Shown one piece after another: positions 17,777 to 28,559 of a stretch of 64,000 bases of DNA (positions within the stretch are counted from its first letter, which is position 1; every line of letters begins with the position of its first letter). The translations under genes and the position numbers were made by a program. Origin of the DNA: Erysipelotrichales bacterium (GTDB lineage: Bacteria > Bacillota_I > Bacilli_A > RFN20 > CAG-826); the NCBI GenBank assembly GCA_022508525.1, contig JAFLVA010000002.1, positions 1-64,000 of the forward strand, read 5' to 3'. The notes under the pieces are model-generated. The model did not search any database. It was not told the DNA's origin and was given only the letters and a program-made list of their open reading frames with translations.

Positions 17777-20700
17777 ATGTCGGATTTAATTTCTATATTA
17801 AAAGACTACCAAGCTATACAAAAATATATTGATGGTACATGTAAAGAATTTGTAACTGATGATGTCGCTGGTACCAGTCTTTTGGTATGTGCTAAATATG
17901 AAAATAAACCATGCAAAATTACAATAATTACATCTAATTTATACAATGCACAAAGAACATATGATTTTATATCTAATATAGTTGGGGAAGAACATTGTCT
18001 TTTTTATCCGGTTGATGAAATGTTAAGAAGTGAATCTTTGGCTGTATCAAAAGAAATGATAGCCCAAAGAATATATATTCTGAATGAACTGAGAATCAGA
18101 AAAAACTATATTTTAGTTACACACGCAAGTGGAGCGATGAAATATTTACCATCACCTGAACTTTTTGATCAGTATAGCTTGAATATAGAAGTCGGTGAAA
18201 AGATAAATTTATATGAGATAAAACAAAAATTAATTAATATGGGGTATATAAATGTCCATAAAATTGACCACAGTCTCCAATTTGCAAGTCGTGGAGATAT
18301 TTTAGATGTCTTTTCTGTTAATTCTGATTATCCAATAAGGATAGAACTATTTGATGATGAAATTGAATCAATCAGACATTTTTCTTTAGAGGATCAAGCA
18401 TCATTTCAGGCCATAAATAAAGTTAGCATTTTGCCAGCGACAGAATTGTTATTCACCAAGAACGAATTGGACAATATAAGTAACAAGATGCGTAACCAAG
18501 CTGATTTAGAAAAGAAACAACTTTGTGAAAAGAATATAAGTTGTTTCTTAGATTCTATTAATCAAACGGTAGAAGACATTTCTATTAATAAAAACATCCA
18601 AAAAACGCAGAAATATTATAGTTTTTTGCAAGATAATCATTATTCAATTATTGACTATATATGCGATTCTCAAGTTGTTATAGCGAACGAAGAACAAGTT
18701 ACTGCCTCTAGTAGATTATTAATAGACGAAGCAAAATCTTACTTAATGAGTGAATATAAAGATGGTAAATCACTTTTAGCAGTGTCTATTTACCAAAATT
18801 TAGAACTGTTATTAAAAAAATGTAAAAATAGAGTCAACATTCATGAATTTGGCAATAAAAAAGATTCTGAGTTACTACAAATTTCTTCTATTGCAGGCGT
18901 GGCCGCAAATTTAAACCAAGCATTTGATTTGATTAATAAATACGCAAATACTGGTAATAAAGTTATATTGAGTCTAGATAACAAGCAACAATTTGAATTA
19001 ATATGCTCCTCTTTAGATACAAACGAAGTTGAATATGAAAAATTAGATAAATTCAGAGTGCCAAAAAAGCAAATAGGAGTTATAATTGGACTTCTTGATG
19101 AAGGATTTGAATTGATAAAGGGCCAATTAGTGTTTTTAACATCAAAAGAACTTTTTAGTTTTAAGATCAAAAACTCTAAATTCGCTAATCGATATAAAGA
19201 AGCTGTCCCTCTAAAATCAGAGCAAGACTTGGAGCCTGGTGATTATGTTGTTCATGAGCAACATGGGGTTGGAAGGTTCATCGATATTGTTACTATGGAA
19301 TTTGATAATGTCCATAGAGATTTTATTCACATTCAATATGCTGGGACTGATGTTTTATATGTACCACTTGAACAATTTAGATTAATTAAAAAATTTGCTG
19401 GTCGAGAAGGCGTTGCACCCAAATTAAATAAACTTGGCTCAAACGAATGGGAAAAAACAAAGAAAAAAATCAAAGAACGCATCAATGAAATGGCGGATAG
19501 ATTATTTAAATTATATTCTGATCGCGAGCAAGTAAAAGGATTTGCGTTTCAACAAGATGATGAAATACAAATGGAATTTGAACAGCAATTTCCGCATATT
19601 TTAACTTCTGATCAAGAAAGATGTTTAGTCGAAATTAAGAGGGATATGGAAAGCAGTAAGCCAATGGATCGTTTGTTATGTGGAGATGTCGGCTTTGGTA
19701 AAACTGAAATTGCATTTCGAGCTGCATTTAAGGCAATATTAAGTGGTAAACAAGTGGCAATCTTATGTCCAACAACATTACTTGCAAGGCAGCATTATGA
19801 ACGAGCTAAAGAACGATTTGGTGCTTTTGACGTCAAAATTGCTGTATTTTCTCGTCTTGTTGATGAAACAAGGCAAAAATATTATCACAAAATTGTAGAA
19901 GATGGAACGGCTCATTTAATAATTGGGACACATCGTGTCTTATCTAAAGAAATGAAGTTCAAAGATTTGGGATTGCTTATTGTTGATGAAGAACAAAGAT
20001 TTGGCGTTGAGCAAAAAGAAAGAATTAAAGAGTTGAAGACGAATATCGATGTATTGACTCTTACTGCAACACCAATTCCTAGAACATTGCAGATGTCACT
20101 TTTAGGTATAAGAGCCTTATCGCAGATAAACACGCCGCCAGAAAATAGAATCCCAATTCAGACTTATGTAATACCTCAAAAAGATGATGTTGTCTATGAA
20201 TTGATTTCAAGAGAATTATCTAGAAGAGGTCAAGTGTTTTATTTGCATAATAATGTTTCAACGATATATTCTAAAGCAATAAAAATTGAAAAAGAAATTA
20301 AAGGATGTAGAGTTGGTGTTGTTCACGGACAAATGGACCGTGACAATATTGAGGATATAATGCTCAGTTTTTATAATGGGGACATTGATGTTCTCGTTTG
20401 TACATCTATTATAGAAACTGGAATAGACATTCCAAATGTTAATATGATAATTGTTGAAGATGCAGATAAATTTGGGTTGGCACAACTTTATCAAATTAAA
20501 GGGCGTGTCGGACGTGGTGATAAAATAGCGTATGCTTATTTACTTTATAAACCTAATAAAGTTTTAAATGATAGAGCACAAAAACGACTAAAGGCTATCA
20601 CTGATTTTACAGAATTAGGCAGTGGATATAAAATTGCGCAGCGTGACTTGTTAATTCGTGGTGCAGGAGATATTCTTGGTCCTGAACAGGCAGGATTTAT

Positions 20701-21250
20701 TGATACTGTGGGAATTGATATGTATATGTCGTTGCTACAAGAAACAATTACAGAAAAAACCACAGGTATTGTTAGTACTAAAAAAGAATCAAAAGGCAAT
20801 ATAGCAGTAGATGCTTATTTACCAAACGAATATGTCGATAAGGTTGACAAGATTGATTTATACCAAGAAATTGACGCTGTTAAATCTATAGAAGAACTTA
20901 ACGAGTTAAAAGAAAAAGTAAGAGATATATATGGACGTTTACCAAAAAGTGTCAGTTTGTTATTTGAAAAACGCCAAACAATGTTCATAATCGATAATGA
21001 TATAGCATTTGATACTTTAATAGAGCAAAGTGATTTTGTGGATTTGTTACTTTCCAAAGAATTCTCGAATATTGATGGAATAGGAGTTTATCTTTTTAAA
21101 GTACTTGGTGATTTCTTGCGCTATATAAAAGTAACTTATCGAGATAAGCAAATTAGAATTAGACTTACTAAGAGCGAAAAATGGTTTGAGCAATTACAAA
21201 ATATTGTAAAAATTGTATCGGATTTACGAAAAAACATTGCAAAACAATAA
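17777..21250 (+). CDS. mfd: Transcription-repair coupling factor
   Basis: 1157 aa; GDYVVHEQHGVGRF RID, CGDVGFGKTEIAFRAAFKA, DEEQRFGV, TATPIPRTLQMSL. Confidence 0.97.
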   Translation: MSDLISILKDYQAIQKYIDGTCKEFVTDDVAGTSLLVCAKYENKPCKITIITSNLYNAQRTYDFISNIVGEEHCLFYPVDEMLRSESLAVSKEMIAQRIYILNELRIRKNYILVTHASGAMKYLPSPELFDQYSLNIEVGEKINLYEIKQKLINMGYINVHKIDHSLQFASRGDILDVFSVNSDYPIRIELFDDEIESIRHFSLEDQASFQAINKVSILPATELLFTKNELDNISNKMRNQADLEKKQLCEKNISCFLDSINQTVEDISINKNIQKTQKYYSFLQDNHYSIIDYICDSQVVIANEEQVTASSRLLIDEAKSYLMSEYKDGKSLLAVSIYQNLELLLKKCKNRVNIHEFGNKKDSELLQISSIAGVAANLNQAFDLINKYANTGNKVILSLDNKQQFELICSSLDTNEVEYEKLDKFRVPKKQIGVIIGLLDEGFELIKGQLVFLTSKELFSFKIKNSKFANRYKEAVPLKSEQDLEPGDYVVHEQHGVGRFIDIVTMEFDNVHRDFIHIQYAGTDVLYVPLEQFRLIKKFAGREGVAPKLNKLGSNEWEKTKKKIKERINEMADRLFKLYSDREQVKGFAFQQDDEIQMEFEQQFPHILTSDQERCLVEIKRDMESSKPMDRLLCGDVGFGKTEIAFRAAFKAILSGKQVAILCPTTLLARQHYERAKERFGAFDVKIAVFSRLVDETRQKYYHKIVEDGTAHLIIGTHRVLSKEMKFKDLGLLIVDEEQRFGVEQKERIKELKTNIDVLTLTATPIPRTLQMSLLGIRALSQINTPPENRIPIQTYVIPQKDDVVYELISRELSRRGQVFYLHNNVSTIYSKAIKIEKEIKGCRVGVVHGQMDRDNIEDIMLSFYNGDIDVLVCTSIIETGIDIPNVNMIIVEDADKFGLAQLYQIKGRVGRGDKIAYAYLLYKPNKVLNDRAQKRLKAITDFTELGSGYKIAQRDLLIRGAGDILGPEQAGFIDTVGIDMYMSLLQETITEKTTGIVSTKKESKGNIAVDAYLPNEYVDKVDKIDLYQEIDAVKSIEELNELKEKVRDIYGRLPKSVSLLFEKRQTMFIIDNDIAFDTLIEQSDFVDLLLSKEFSNIDGIGVYLFKVLGDFLRYIKVTYRDKQIRIRLTKSEKWFEQLQNIVKIVSDLRKNIAKQ

Positions 21251-21252
21251 TA

Positions 21253-21293
21253 AAAACACCTCGTTTGGTTAATAATACCTTATGAGGTGTTTT
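21253..21293 (+). promoter_or_regulatory. 10-bp perfect hairpin overlapping the spoVT Shine-Dalgarno (terminator/RBS-occluder)
   Basis: AAAACACCTC ... GAGGTGTTTT; GAGGTG is the apparent SD, ATG at 21297. Confidence 0.6.
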
Positions 21294-21296
21294 ATT

Positions 21297-21815
21297 ATGG
21301 AACCATTAGGAGTCTTACGTAGAATTGATGAACTAGGAAGAATTGTTATACCAAAAGGGATAAGAAATAGACTTAAAATTAATGAAGGAGATCGCGTGGA
21401 ATTAATTCTTGATAATGAATCAGATTTAATTGTTAGAAAATTTAGTTCTTTTCAAGGTGTTGATGAAATAACAAAAAAACTCATTATTGACTTGGAAAAG
21501 GAAATAAATTTGCCTGTTTTGCTTTGCAGCAATGAAAAAATTTTGGCAGCATCTAACGAAAAAAACGCTTATTATGAAGGAGAAAATATTAGTCATACGC
21601 TATTTAATGCATTAAACGAACGCAAAAACGTTGCTCTTTTTAGTCAAACACTAGCAAGAGTAGGAGAAGATACAAATTTTGTTGTTTTCCCGATGGCTAA
21701 AAATTCTGAATTACTAGGTGGAATTGTTATTTTAGGTGTTGCATCTGTAAATGATTATCAAAACAAAATAATATTAATTTTTAGAAATATTATAATGAGT
21801 ATGTTAAAAGTATGA
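21297..21815 (+). CDS. spoVT: Stage V sporulation protein T (AbrB-type regulator)
   Basis: VLRRIDELGRIVIPKGIRNRLKINEGD plus GAF-like C-terminus; directly after mfd. Confidence 0.9.
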   Translation: MEPLGVLRRIDELGRIVIPKGIRNRLKINEGDRVELILDNESDLIVRKFSSFQGVDEITKKLIIDLEKEINLPVLLCSNEKILAASNEKNAYYEGENISHTLFNALNERKNVALFSQTLARVGEDTNFVVFPMAKNSELLGGIVILGVASVNDYQNKIILIFRNIIMSMLKV

Positions 21816-21839
21816 TAAAATAACATTTGGTGAGGAATA

Positions 21840-22112
21840 GTGCGAATAGATAAATATTTAAAACTTACGCGATTAATTAAAAGAAGAACAGTAGCAAAGG
21901 AAATTTTAGAAGATGGTGTAATATTCATTAATGATTTGAGAGCTAAGCCATCTAAAGAAGTTAAAGTTGGTGATATTGTTAGACTTACATTAGGGCAACA
22001 CCAGTTAACTATAAGAGTTCTTGCGCTTAATCCGATTACGAAAAAAGATAACGCAGATGAAATGTTTGAAATATTAGAAGATAAAGTTATAAACCCCAAA
22101 GATTTTGCATAA
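21840..22112 (+). CDS. rqcP: S4-domain ribosome quality-control protein RqcP/YabO (GTG start)
   Basis: MRIDKYLKLTRLIKRRTVAKEILEDGVIFIND; synteny. Confidence 0.9.
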   Translation: MRIDKYLKLTRLIKRRTVAKEILEDGVIFINDLRAKPSKEVKVGDIVRLTLGQHQLTIRVLALNPITKKDNADEMFEILEDKVINPKDFA

Positions 22113-22130
22113 CATCTATTGGGGTGTTTT
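22093..22130 (+). promoter_or_regulatory. Hairpin overlapping the yabP Shine-Dalgarno
   Basis: ACCCCAA ... TTGGGGT followed by TTTTT; ATG at 22132. Confidence 0.55.
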
Positions 22131-22131
22131 T

Positions 22132-22410
22132 ATGGAAAATGAACAAACAAGAAATTTAATTGTAATTAGAGATCGCAAAACATTAGATCTTGAAGGTATT
22201 ACTAAATTGGATAGTTTTGATTCAAAAGAATTTTTACTTGATACAAATTTGGGTTACTTACATGTCACAGGATCTGATTTGGAGCTAGGTAATATGAACA
22301 TGGAAAAAGGACTAATTACTATTAAAGGCATGATTGATAGTGTTCACTTTATGAACAAAGGCAAAACGTCAGCAGGAAAAGAAAACTTTTTTACGAAATT
22401 GTTTAAATAA
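22132..22410 (+). CDS. yabP: Sporulation protein YabP
   Basis: RNLIVIRDRKTLDLEGITKLDSFDSKEFLLDTNLGYLHVTGSDL. Confidence 0.88.
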   Translation: MENEQTRNLIVIRDRKTLDLEGITKLDSFDSKEFLLDTNLGYLHVTGSDLELGNMNMEKGLITIKGMIDSVHFMNKGKTSAGKENFFTKLFK

Positions 22411-22811
22411 TGAACATAGGTCAACAATTTCAAGTATTCCTAGGATCAATAGTTTTAGGAATGCTTTTTTTATGCCTGTGGTCGCTTTTTAATGCCTTTT
22501 TCTACAAATTAAAAAAGAGTATTGTGAGATTGCCGTTTGAAACGCTTCTTTTTATAGCATTAGCATATTTGTATCATTTGTTTTTGGTTGCGGTCTGTGA
22601 TGGCGTTTTAAATATATTTTATCCGCTTGCCATTTTGATTGGCTGCATTATCTATCAAAAATTTTATTCACCACGAATAACTCCGGTTTTTAATAGACTT
22701 GTAAATAAGTTTTTAAATCTTATAAAATCTCTATACAATAAAGTGAAAAAAATCTATAATAAGATAAAGCCGAAAAGGAGGAAAAAGCATGCAGTCAAAA
22801 AAAATACGTAA
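22410..22811 (+). CDS. yabQ: Spore cortex biosynthesis membrane protein YabQ-like
   Basis: Position between yabP and divIC; IGQQFQVFLGSIVLGMLFLCLWS with TM segments and a basic tail. Confidence 0.75.
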   Translation: MNIGQQFQVFLGSIVLGMLFLCLWSLFNAFFYKLKKSIVRLPFETLLFIALAYLYHLFLVAVCDGVLNIFYPLAILIGCIIYQKFYSPRITPVFNRLVNKFLNLIKSLYNKVKKIYNKIKPKRRKKHAVKKNT

Positions 22812-23028
22812 TATATTTTCGATTGTTATAACAGCGTTTTCCTTTGGTTTAATTGTAACAATGGGAATTGTTCTTATAAATAAACAAAATCATAATTTGG
22901 CATTATCCCAAGAAAAAGCAAGAATCGAACAAGAATTAGCAAATCCAGATGATGACATATACGATGTTTATAACATCGATAACTACACGGTTTATGATGA
23001 AAAAACAATAATAGAATACTCAAAGTAG
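22789..23028 (+). CDS. divIC: Short DivIC/FtsL-type septum formation initiator
   Basis: Single N-terminal TM, short coiled coil, C-terminal Tyr-rich tail; synteny upstream of spoIIE. Confidence 0.7.
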   Translation: MQSKKIRNIFSIVITAFSFGLIVTMGIVLINKQNHNLALSQEKARIEQELANPDDDIYDVYNIDNYTVYDEKTIIEYSK

Positions 23029-23046
23029 CGGATGCTACTTTTTTTC
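23024..23046 (+). terminator. Intrinsic terminator after divIC
   Basis: AGTAGC-ggat-GCTACT-TTTTTTT. Confidence 0.8.
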
Positions 23047-23094
23047 GACATTAAAATCACTTCGCATTCGCTAAGATGAGTGCGAGGCAAAACT

Positions 23095-25224
23095 ATGGAA
23101 AAAAGTATTGATAAATGGTCGTTCATTTTCTTGTTGTTATTATCTTTAATATCAGTAATGTTTAGTCGCTCTTTTTCGATTAATCCTTTTATGTTAATTG
23201 CGCTTTATTTTTCTTTTTACAAAGGATTAAAAAGCTTTTTATTTAATTTTGGTTCGATGCTAGTGCTGTCATTTGTAATTGAGAGAACGTATGCTTTAGA
23301 AATTGCAATTGTAGGTATTTCTTTTTTGTTCATTACGTGTTTGTTTTCTTATATGTTTAGAAAACCAGGATATAGATTATCGCCAATTTTGATTATTAAT
23401 TTGTTTTGTCTCATTGGAATATTAGTGATAGATTTTTCTTTAGAAAATGTTGTTTTACTGATCTTAAATACAATATTCCAAGTTGTAATAATAAAATCTA
23501 TTGAAGACTTTTGGAATGAAATAAACAGCAATGAAAAAAATAGTTCTCCTTTGAGTAAAGCAGTTGTTTTAATGTTATTTGCTATAATAGGCACTTTTTT
23601 CGAACCTGTTGGTCTTTTGACGCTAAGAATGGTTTTATTATTAGTTGCACTCAAACTAAAGAATGAAGTGGGAATACTTTCAATCTTTTTATCTTGCATT
23701 TACTGTGCAATATTTTTAAATTTCTCATTTTTGACATTAACAGCATTGTTTTTACCAATTGTACTAGTATTTGCTCTAAAAAAATACGAAGTACTCGCAT
23801 ATGTTATTTCTTCTGTTGTCTTACTTTTATTCTCTCCAATTCCAATATATTTAAATGTTTCATTTTATTTAACTATAGTAGTCTCAATTATTACTTTGAC
23901 GTTAAACAAACAAAATTTGTCAGCGTTTTTTGAACTTTTTGAGCCGAATCATTTTAAATTTTCATTTGGCGAACAAAAGTATTTAGCGTATGCGAATGGG
24001 CAGATTGAAGCACTTAAAGATTATGTTTCACTTATTGATACAAAAACTGAAGACAATATTAAAGATCCATTTGAACAAGCAATCTTGAGTATTCGTTCTA
24101 GTACTTGTGCACAATGTGAGCATTATCAGTTTTGTAAATTAAAAAACAATTTAGCATCATTATTTGATGAGAAAATATCTTCAAGCAATAAAAAGCTTAT
24201 TAGTGAGACATGTATTACCCCATATAAATTAACCATTGCGATTGAAACATATTATAAAGTTTACAAGAATGAAAAAATATACTATGCAAAGTTTCTTGAT
24301 GCTGACAAAAGGTATAAATATTTAATTAAATCAATTGAGTCGCCACTTAAAAACTGTACAATTAAATTTGATTATCGAAGTCAAAATTCCATTGAAAGAA
24401 AAATAATCGAATCTAATCTTCATTTTTATAAATTCTTTATGAAAAATGATGACATTTATGTTGTGTTTAATTTAGAAAATTACGATAAAAACATGCAGGC
24501 TTTTGATGAATTTCTTGAACATAATTCTAATGGGCAATATAACAAAATAATAAAGCCACAAAACCTACTGACCTCAACTATTACAATAGTTTATCAGGCA
24601 ATTAATACGTTTAAATATGATATAGGTATAGTATCAAAGGCACTTATTCCTCCATATAATGGAGATAATTATGTTATTAATAAAGATGGCTCAGACCTTT
24701 TTATATGTTTATGTGATGGAATGGGACATGGTCAACAAGCTGAAGAGTGTTCAAAATATTTATTATCCGCAATTCAAACGCACTTAAAACTATCAACCAG
24801 TTTTTCTGATATGGTTAATGATTTGAATAATATATTGCTAATGAAAAACATAAATGATAATTACTCTACTATGGATTTAATTAAAATTAACTTATCATCT
24901 TTAAAAGGTACTTTTATTAAGGCTGGGGCGTTTTTATCATATGTTATTAGGGATAGAGAAATTATTACAATTTCTGGCCATAATTTACCATTGGGTATTG
25001 TATCGGATTGCACATATCAAAGTACAGGCTTTCAATTCCAAAAGGATGATATTCTTGTAATATTAAGTGATGGAATTGGTGAGAGAGTAGAAAAAGATAA
25101 TAAAATACTTTTGATTACTAATGAAGGAGATATGAACAACTTAGCACGTAACATATTTAATATTTTAAATGATGAAAGCAAATTCAATGATGATTCTACT
25201 ATTATCACAATAAAAATATTGTGA
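23095..25224 (+). CDS. spoIIE: Stage II sporulation protein E (membrane PP2C phosphatase)
   Basis: Polytopic N-terminus, CAQCEHYQFC cluster, C-terminal PP2C LCDGMGHGQQAEECSK. Confidence 0.9.
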   Translation: MEKSIDKWSFIFLLLLSLISVMFSRSFSINPFMLIALYFSFYKGLKSFLFNFGSMLVLSFVIERTYALEIAIVGISFLFITCLFSYMFRKPGYRLSPILIINLFCLIGILVIDFSLENVVLLILNTIFQVVIIKSIEDFWNEINSNEKNSSPLSKAVVLMLFAIIGTFFEPVGLLTLRMVLLLVALKLKNEVGILSIFLSCIYCAIFLNFSFLTLTALFLPIVLVFALKKYEVLAYVISSVVLLLFSPIPIYLNVSFYLTIVVSIITLTLNKQNLSAFFELFEPNHFKFSFGEQKYLAYANGQIEALKDYVSLIDTKTEDNIKDPFEQAILSIRSSTCAQCEHYQFCKLKNNLASLFDEKISSSNKKLISETCITPYKLTIAIETYYKVYKNEKIYYAKFLDADKRYKYLIKSIESPLKNCTIKFDYRSQNSIERKIIESNLHFYKFFMKNDDIYVVFNLENYDKNMQAFDEFLEHNSNGQYNKIIKPQNLLTSTITIVYQAINTFKYDIGIVSKALIPPYNGDNYVINKDGSDLFICLCDGMGHGQQAEECSKYLLSAIQTHLKLSTSFSDMVNDLNNILLMKNINDNYSTMDLIKINLSSLKGTFIKAGAFLSYVIRDREIITISGHNLPLGIVSDCTYQSTGFQFQKDDILVILSDGIGERVEKDNKILLITNEGDMNNLARNIFNILNDESKFNDDSTIITIKIL

Positions 25225-25235
25225 TATGATTAGTA

Positions 25236-26471
25236 TTGGTGATAGAAGTGCTAGATTTAAATAAAAGTAAAAAATATCTTTTAGCGTGTTCATATGGGCC
25301 AGACTCTATGGCACTATTTGATATGCTTTTAAAAGAGGGCTTTTACTTTGAAGTTGCACATGTGAATTACCATAAAAGAGATGTATCAGATTTTGAGGAA
25401 GAATCTTTAAGAGAGATTTGTTTGAAACATGGAATAAATTTATATGTTCTTGATACTCACAAGATAGAAAAAAGTCGAGGGAACTTTCAAGCGTGGGCAA
25501 GAAGTGTTCGCTATGAATTTTTTGCTAAATGTCTAAAAGAAAATAATTTAGATGCCGTACTAACTGCCCATCATTTGGATGATCTATTAGAAACTTATTT
25601 AATGCAAGAATTAAGACGAGGTATTGTAACTTATTACGGAATTCAAAAAGAAACATCATTAAATAATTGTCCTGTTGTGAGACCTCTGCTTAATTTCACA
25701 AAAAAAGAATTATATGACTACTGCAAAGAAAATCAAATTCCATTTTCAATAGATGTCTCAAATTTAAGTAATGATTATACACGAAACAAAATTCGTCATG
25801 AAAGAATAGAATTAATGACAAAAAAAGAGAAAATAGACCTTAAAAAGATCATTGATGAAAAAAACATTAAATTAATGGATTTAAAAGGGAAACTAGAAAC
25901 ACACATTAATGAAAATAATCATTTATGCTTAGCAAATATTGACACAGATAATTTGTATAATTGGGATATATTACTCAATTTATTTTTAGAAGCGAACAAC
26001 GTATCTTATCGAGTATCGCTTAAGCAGTCTAATGAAATATTAAAAGTTATTAAATCTAACAAACCTAATGTTGAAATACGTTTAGGTAAAAATAAAAATA
26101 TCATTAAAGATTATAATTTTTTAAAAATTACCGATAATTTAAAGGTGAAAAACTATAAATATATTATGGAGGCACCAACAAAACTTGATACTGAATACTT
26201 TACTCTAGATTTAACAAAAAATTATCAGCAATTTCGTATAAAAGAAGAAGATTTTCCACTTACAATTAGAAATTGTCAACAAGGCGATATGAGTTATATA
26301 AATAACATCCCTAAAAAAGTATCGCGCTTATATATTGACTGGAAAATGCCACGTCATTTGAGAGAGAGATGGCCACTAATATTTAACAAAAATAACGAGT
26401 TAGTGTACATAATTCGATATTACGGGGCGGAATCGCTGGTGGCGAGCCAAAATTTTATTGTAAAAAAGTAA
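25236..26471 (+). CDS. tilS: tRNA(Ile)-lysidine synthase with variant P-loop
   Basis: YLLACSYGPDSMALFDML, TAHHLDDLLETYLM, NDYTRNKIRH; synteny spoIIE-tilS-ftsH. Confidence 0.92.
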   Translation: MVIEVLDLNKSKKYLLACSYGPDSMALFDMLLKEGFYFEVAHVNYHKRDVSDFEEESLREICLKHGINLYVLDTHKIEKSRGNFQAWARSVRYEFFAKCLKENNLDAVLTAHHLDDLLETYLMQELRRGIVTYYGIQKETSLNNCPVVRPLLNFTKKELYDYCKENQIPFSIDVSNLSNDYTRNKIRHERIELMTKKEKIDLKKIIDEKNIKLMDLKGKLETHINENNHLCLANIDTDNLYNWDILLNLFLEANNVSYRVSLKQSNEILKVIKSNKPNVEIRLGKNKNIIKDYNFLKITDNLKVKNYKYIMEAPTKLDTEYFTLDLTKNYQQFRIKEEDFPLTIRNCQQGDMSYINNIPKKVSRLYIDWKMPRHLRERWPLIFNKNNELVYIIRYYGAESLVASQNFIVKK

Positions 26472-26510
26472 TAGTTTATATATAATATTAAAGCATAAGA
26501 TTGACACAAA

Positions 26511-26529
26511 CTAATATTATAAATATTAG
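26511..26529. promoter_or_regulatory. Palindrome CTAATATT-ATA-AATATTAG over the ftsH promoter region
   Basis: 8-bp perfect arms located 4 bp downstream of TTGACA (26501-26506). Confidence 0.4.
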
Positions 26530-26554
26530 AAACATATATGAAGGAGGCTAAAGA

Positions 26555-28540
26555 ATGAAAAAACGTAAGAATATATTTAGTTTCATTTTCCCTTATATCT
26601 TCGTCGGTTTAATTATTGCAATGATTATAGTTGTTGTGACATTAAATCTATCAGGACCAACCAAGGTGTTTGGAGGAGATTTTGAACGTTTCGTTCGCGA
26701 AGAAGAAGTTACTAAATTGGTTGAAAGTAAGGAACGAACTGTTACAACATATACCGGAACTTATAAAAAGGATGGAAAAACATATTCATTCAAATGTGTA
26801 TTACCTTCTGATGACCCTTTACTTGAAAGTATCCACGAGGTAATTTTCACTCGTGTTGCTTTAGAAGAAGATGGCGAGACACCTAAGTTAGATGCAGAAG
26901 GCAATAAAGTTCTTTACTATACTGATAGGGCTGATTTTAAGAACGCTTACAAGACTTCGTGGTTTGAAAGTTGGGGACCAACAATCTTATTAATAGTTGG
27001 TACAGCGGTTATAGGAATACTCGTGTTTAGAGGAATGAGTAATTCTGTAAATAACTCCAACAACAAAGCGATGGAATTTAATAAATCAAGAGCAAGATTA
27101 GTTGATTCATCAAAGGTTAAATTTACTGATGTTGCTGGTGCCGATGAAGAAAAAGCAGAATTAGTTGAATTAGTGGATTATTTAAAGAATCCAAGCAAAT
27201 ATTCAGAATTCGGTGCAAAAATGCCAAAGGGTGTTCTTTTAGTAGGTCCACCTGGAACAGGTAAAACATTGTTAGCAAAAGCAGTTGCTGGCGAAGCTGG
27301 TGTACCATTCTTCTCAATTTCTGGTTCTGACTTTGTTGAAATGTTTGTCGGTGTTGGTGCTGGCCGTGTTAGAGATATGTTCAAAAACGCCAAAAAGAAT
27401 GCACCATGTTTAGTGTTTATTGATGAAATTGACGCTGTCGGACGTCAAAGAGGCGCTGGTATGGGCGGCGGAAACGATGAACGTGAACAAACCCTTAACC
27501 AATTACTTGTTGAAATGGATGGTTTCTCAGATAATTCAGGAATTATTGTCATTGCTGCAACAAACCGTGATGATGTTTTAGATCCTGCTTTACTCCGTGC
27601 TGGTCGTTTCGATAGACAAATCACAGTAGATTTGCCAGATTGCAAAGGTCGTGAAGCAATTTTAAAAGTACACGCACGCAATAAGAAAATTGATCCAGAA
27701 GTTAATTTCGTTGATTTAGCAAAAAGAACAGTTGGCTTCTCTGGTGCTGATTTAGAAAATGTTTTGAACGAGGCTGCAATTTTAGCAGTACGTGAGCATA
27801 AAAACATTATTGGTGTTAAAGAAATCGATGAAGCTATTGATCGTCGTTATGTCGGTCCAGCTAAATCTTCTAGAGCAATGGATCCAAATGAAAAGAAGAC
27901 TGTTGCTTACCATGAAGCCGGACATGCTATAATAGGTTTATTCTTAGACTACTCTGATAAAGTTCAAAAAATTACAATTATTCCACGTGGCAGAACAGGT
28001 GGACATGTCCGTATGGCACCTGAAACTGATCATTACAATTTAACTAAAAACCAACTCATTGCAAGAATTGTTGGCTATTTAGGTGGCCGTACATCTGAAG
28101 AAATATTCTTCAAGGATGTTTCTACTGGTGCGGTTAACGATATTGAAATGGCAACTAAGATTGCTCGTCGTATGGTTACTGAATTCGGTATGTCTCCACT
28201 TGGTCCAATCCAATATGAAACAGATACTGGTTCTGTATTCTTAGGACGTGATTACAACAATACACAAAAGAATTTCTCTACACAAATTGCTTATGAAATT
28301 GATACACAAGTACGTAAAATCATAGATGAAGCACATATGAAAGCAAGAGAAATTTTAGAAGCGCATATTGATGATGTTACTCTAATTGCTGAAACATTGT
28401 TAAAACAAGAAACAATAACTGCAGAAGAGATTACTTATCTATTAGAACATCGTCATTTGAAATCCGAAGAAATACCTTCTGATGATTCTGAAGTTGTGGA
28501 AGAACCAAAAGATGATGAAAGCGGAGAAGGAAAGGAATAA
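26555..28540 (+). CDS. ftsH: ATP-dependent zinc metalloprotease FtsH
   Basis: [30 protein letters not shown]. Confidence 0.98.
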   Translation: MKKRKNIFSFIFPYIFVGLIIAMIIVVVTLNLSGPTKVFGGDFERFVREEEVTKLVESKERTVTTYTGTYKKDGKTYSFKCVLPSDDPLLESIHEVIFTRVALEEDGETPKLDAEGNKVLYYTDRADFKNAYKTSWFESWGPTILLIVGTAVIGILVFRGMSNSVNNSNNKAMEFNKSRARLVDSSKVKFTDVAGADEEKAELVELVDYLKNPSKYSEFGAKMPKGVLLVGPPGTGKTLLAKAVAGEAGVPFFSISGSDFVEMFVGVGAGRVRDMFKNAKKNAPCLVFIDEIDAVGRQRGAGMGGGNDEREQTLNQLLVEMDGFSDNSGIIVIAATNRDDVLDPALLRAGRFDRQITVDLPDCKGREAILKVHARNKKIDPEVNFVDLAKRTVGFSGADLENVLNEAAILAVREHKNIIGVKEIDEAIDRRYVGPAKSSRAMDPNEKKTVAYHEAGHAIIGLFLDYSDKVQKITIIPRGRTGGHVRMAPETDHYNLTKNQLIARIVGYLGGRTSEEIFFKDVSTGAVNDIEMATKIARRMVTEFGMSPLGPIQYETDTGSVFLGRDYNNTQKNFSTQIAYEIDTQVRKIIDEAHMKAREILEAHIDDVTLIAETLLKQETITAEEITYLLEHRHLKSEEIPSDDSEVVEEPKDDESGEGKE

Positions 28541-28557
28541 CCCTTTCCTTTTTTTGA
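28527..28557 (+). terminator. Intrinsic terminator of ftsH abutting dus
   Basis: AGGAAAGG-aataa-CCCTTTCCTTTTTTT ending a few nt before the dus ATG. Confidence 0.75.
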
Positions 28558-28559
28558 GT

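Noticed and set aside
26123-27807. Minus-strand ORFs opposite ftsH (27123-27317, 27178-27393, 27445-27807)
   Set aside because: Shadow ORFs with biased composition opposite the conserved AAA+ domain.
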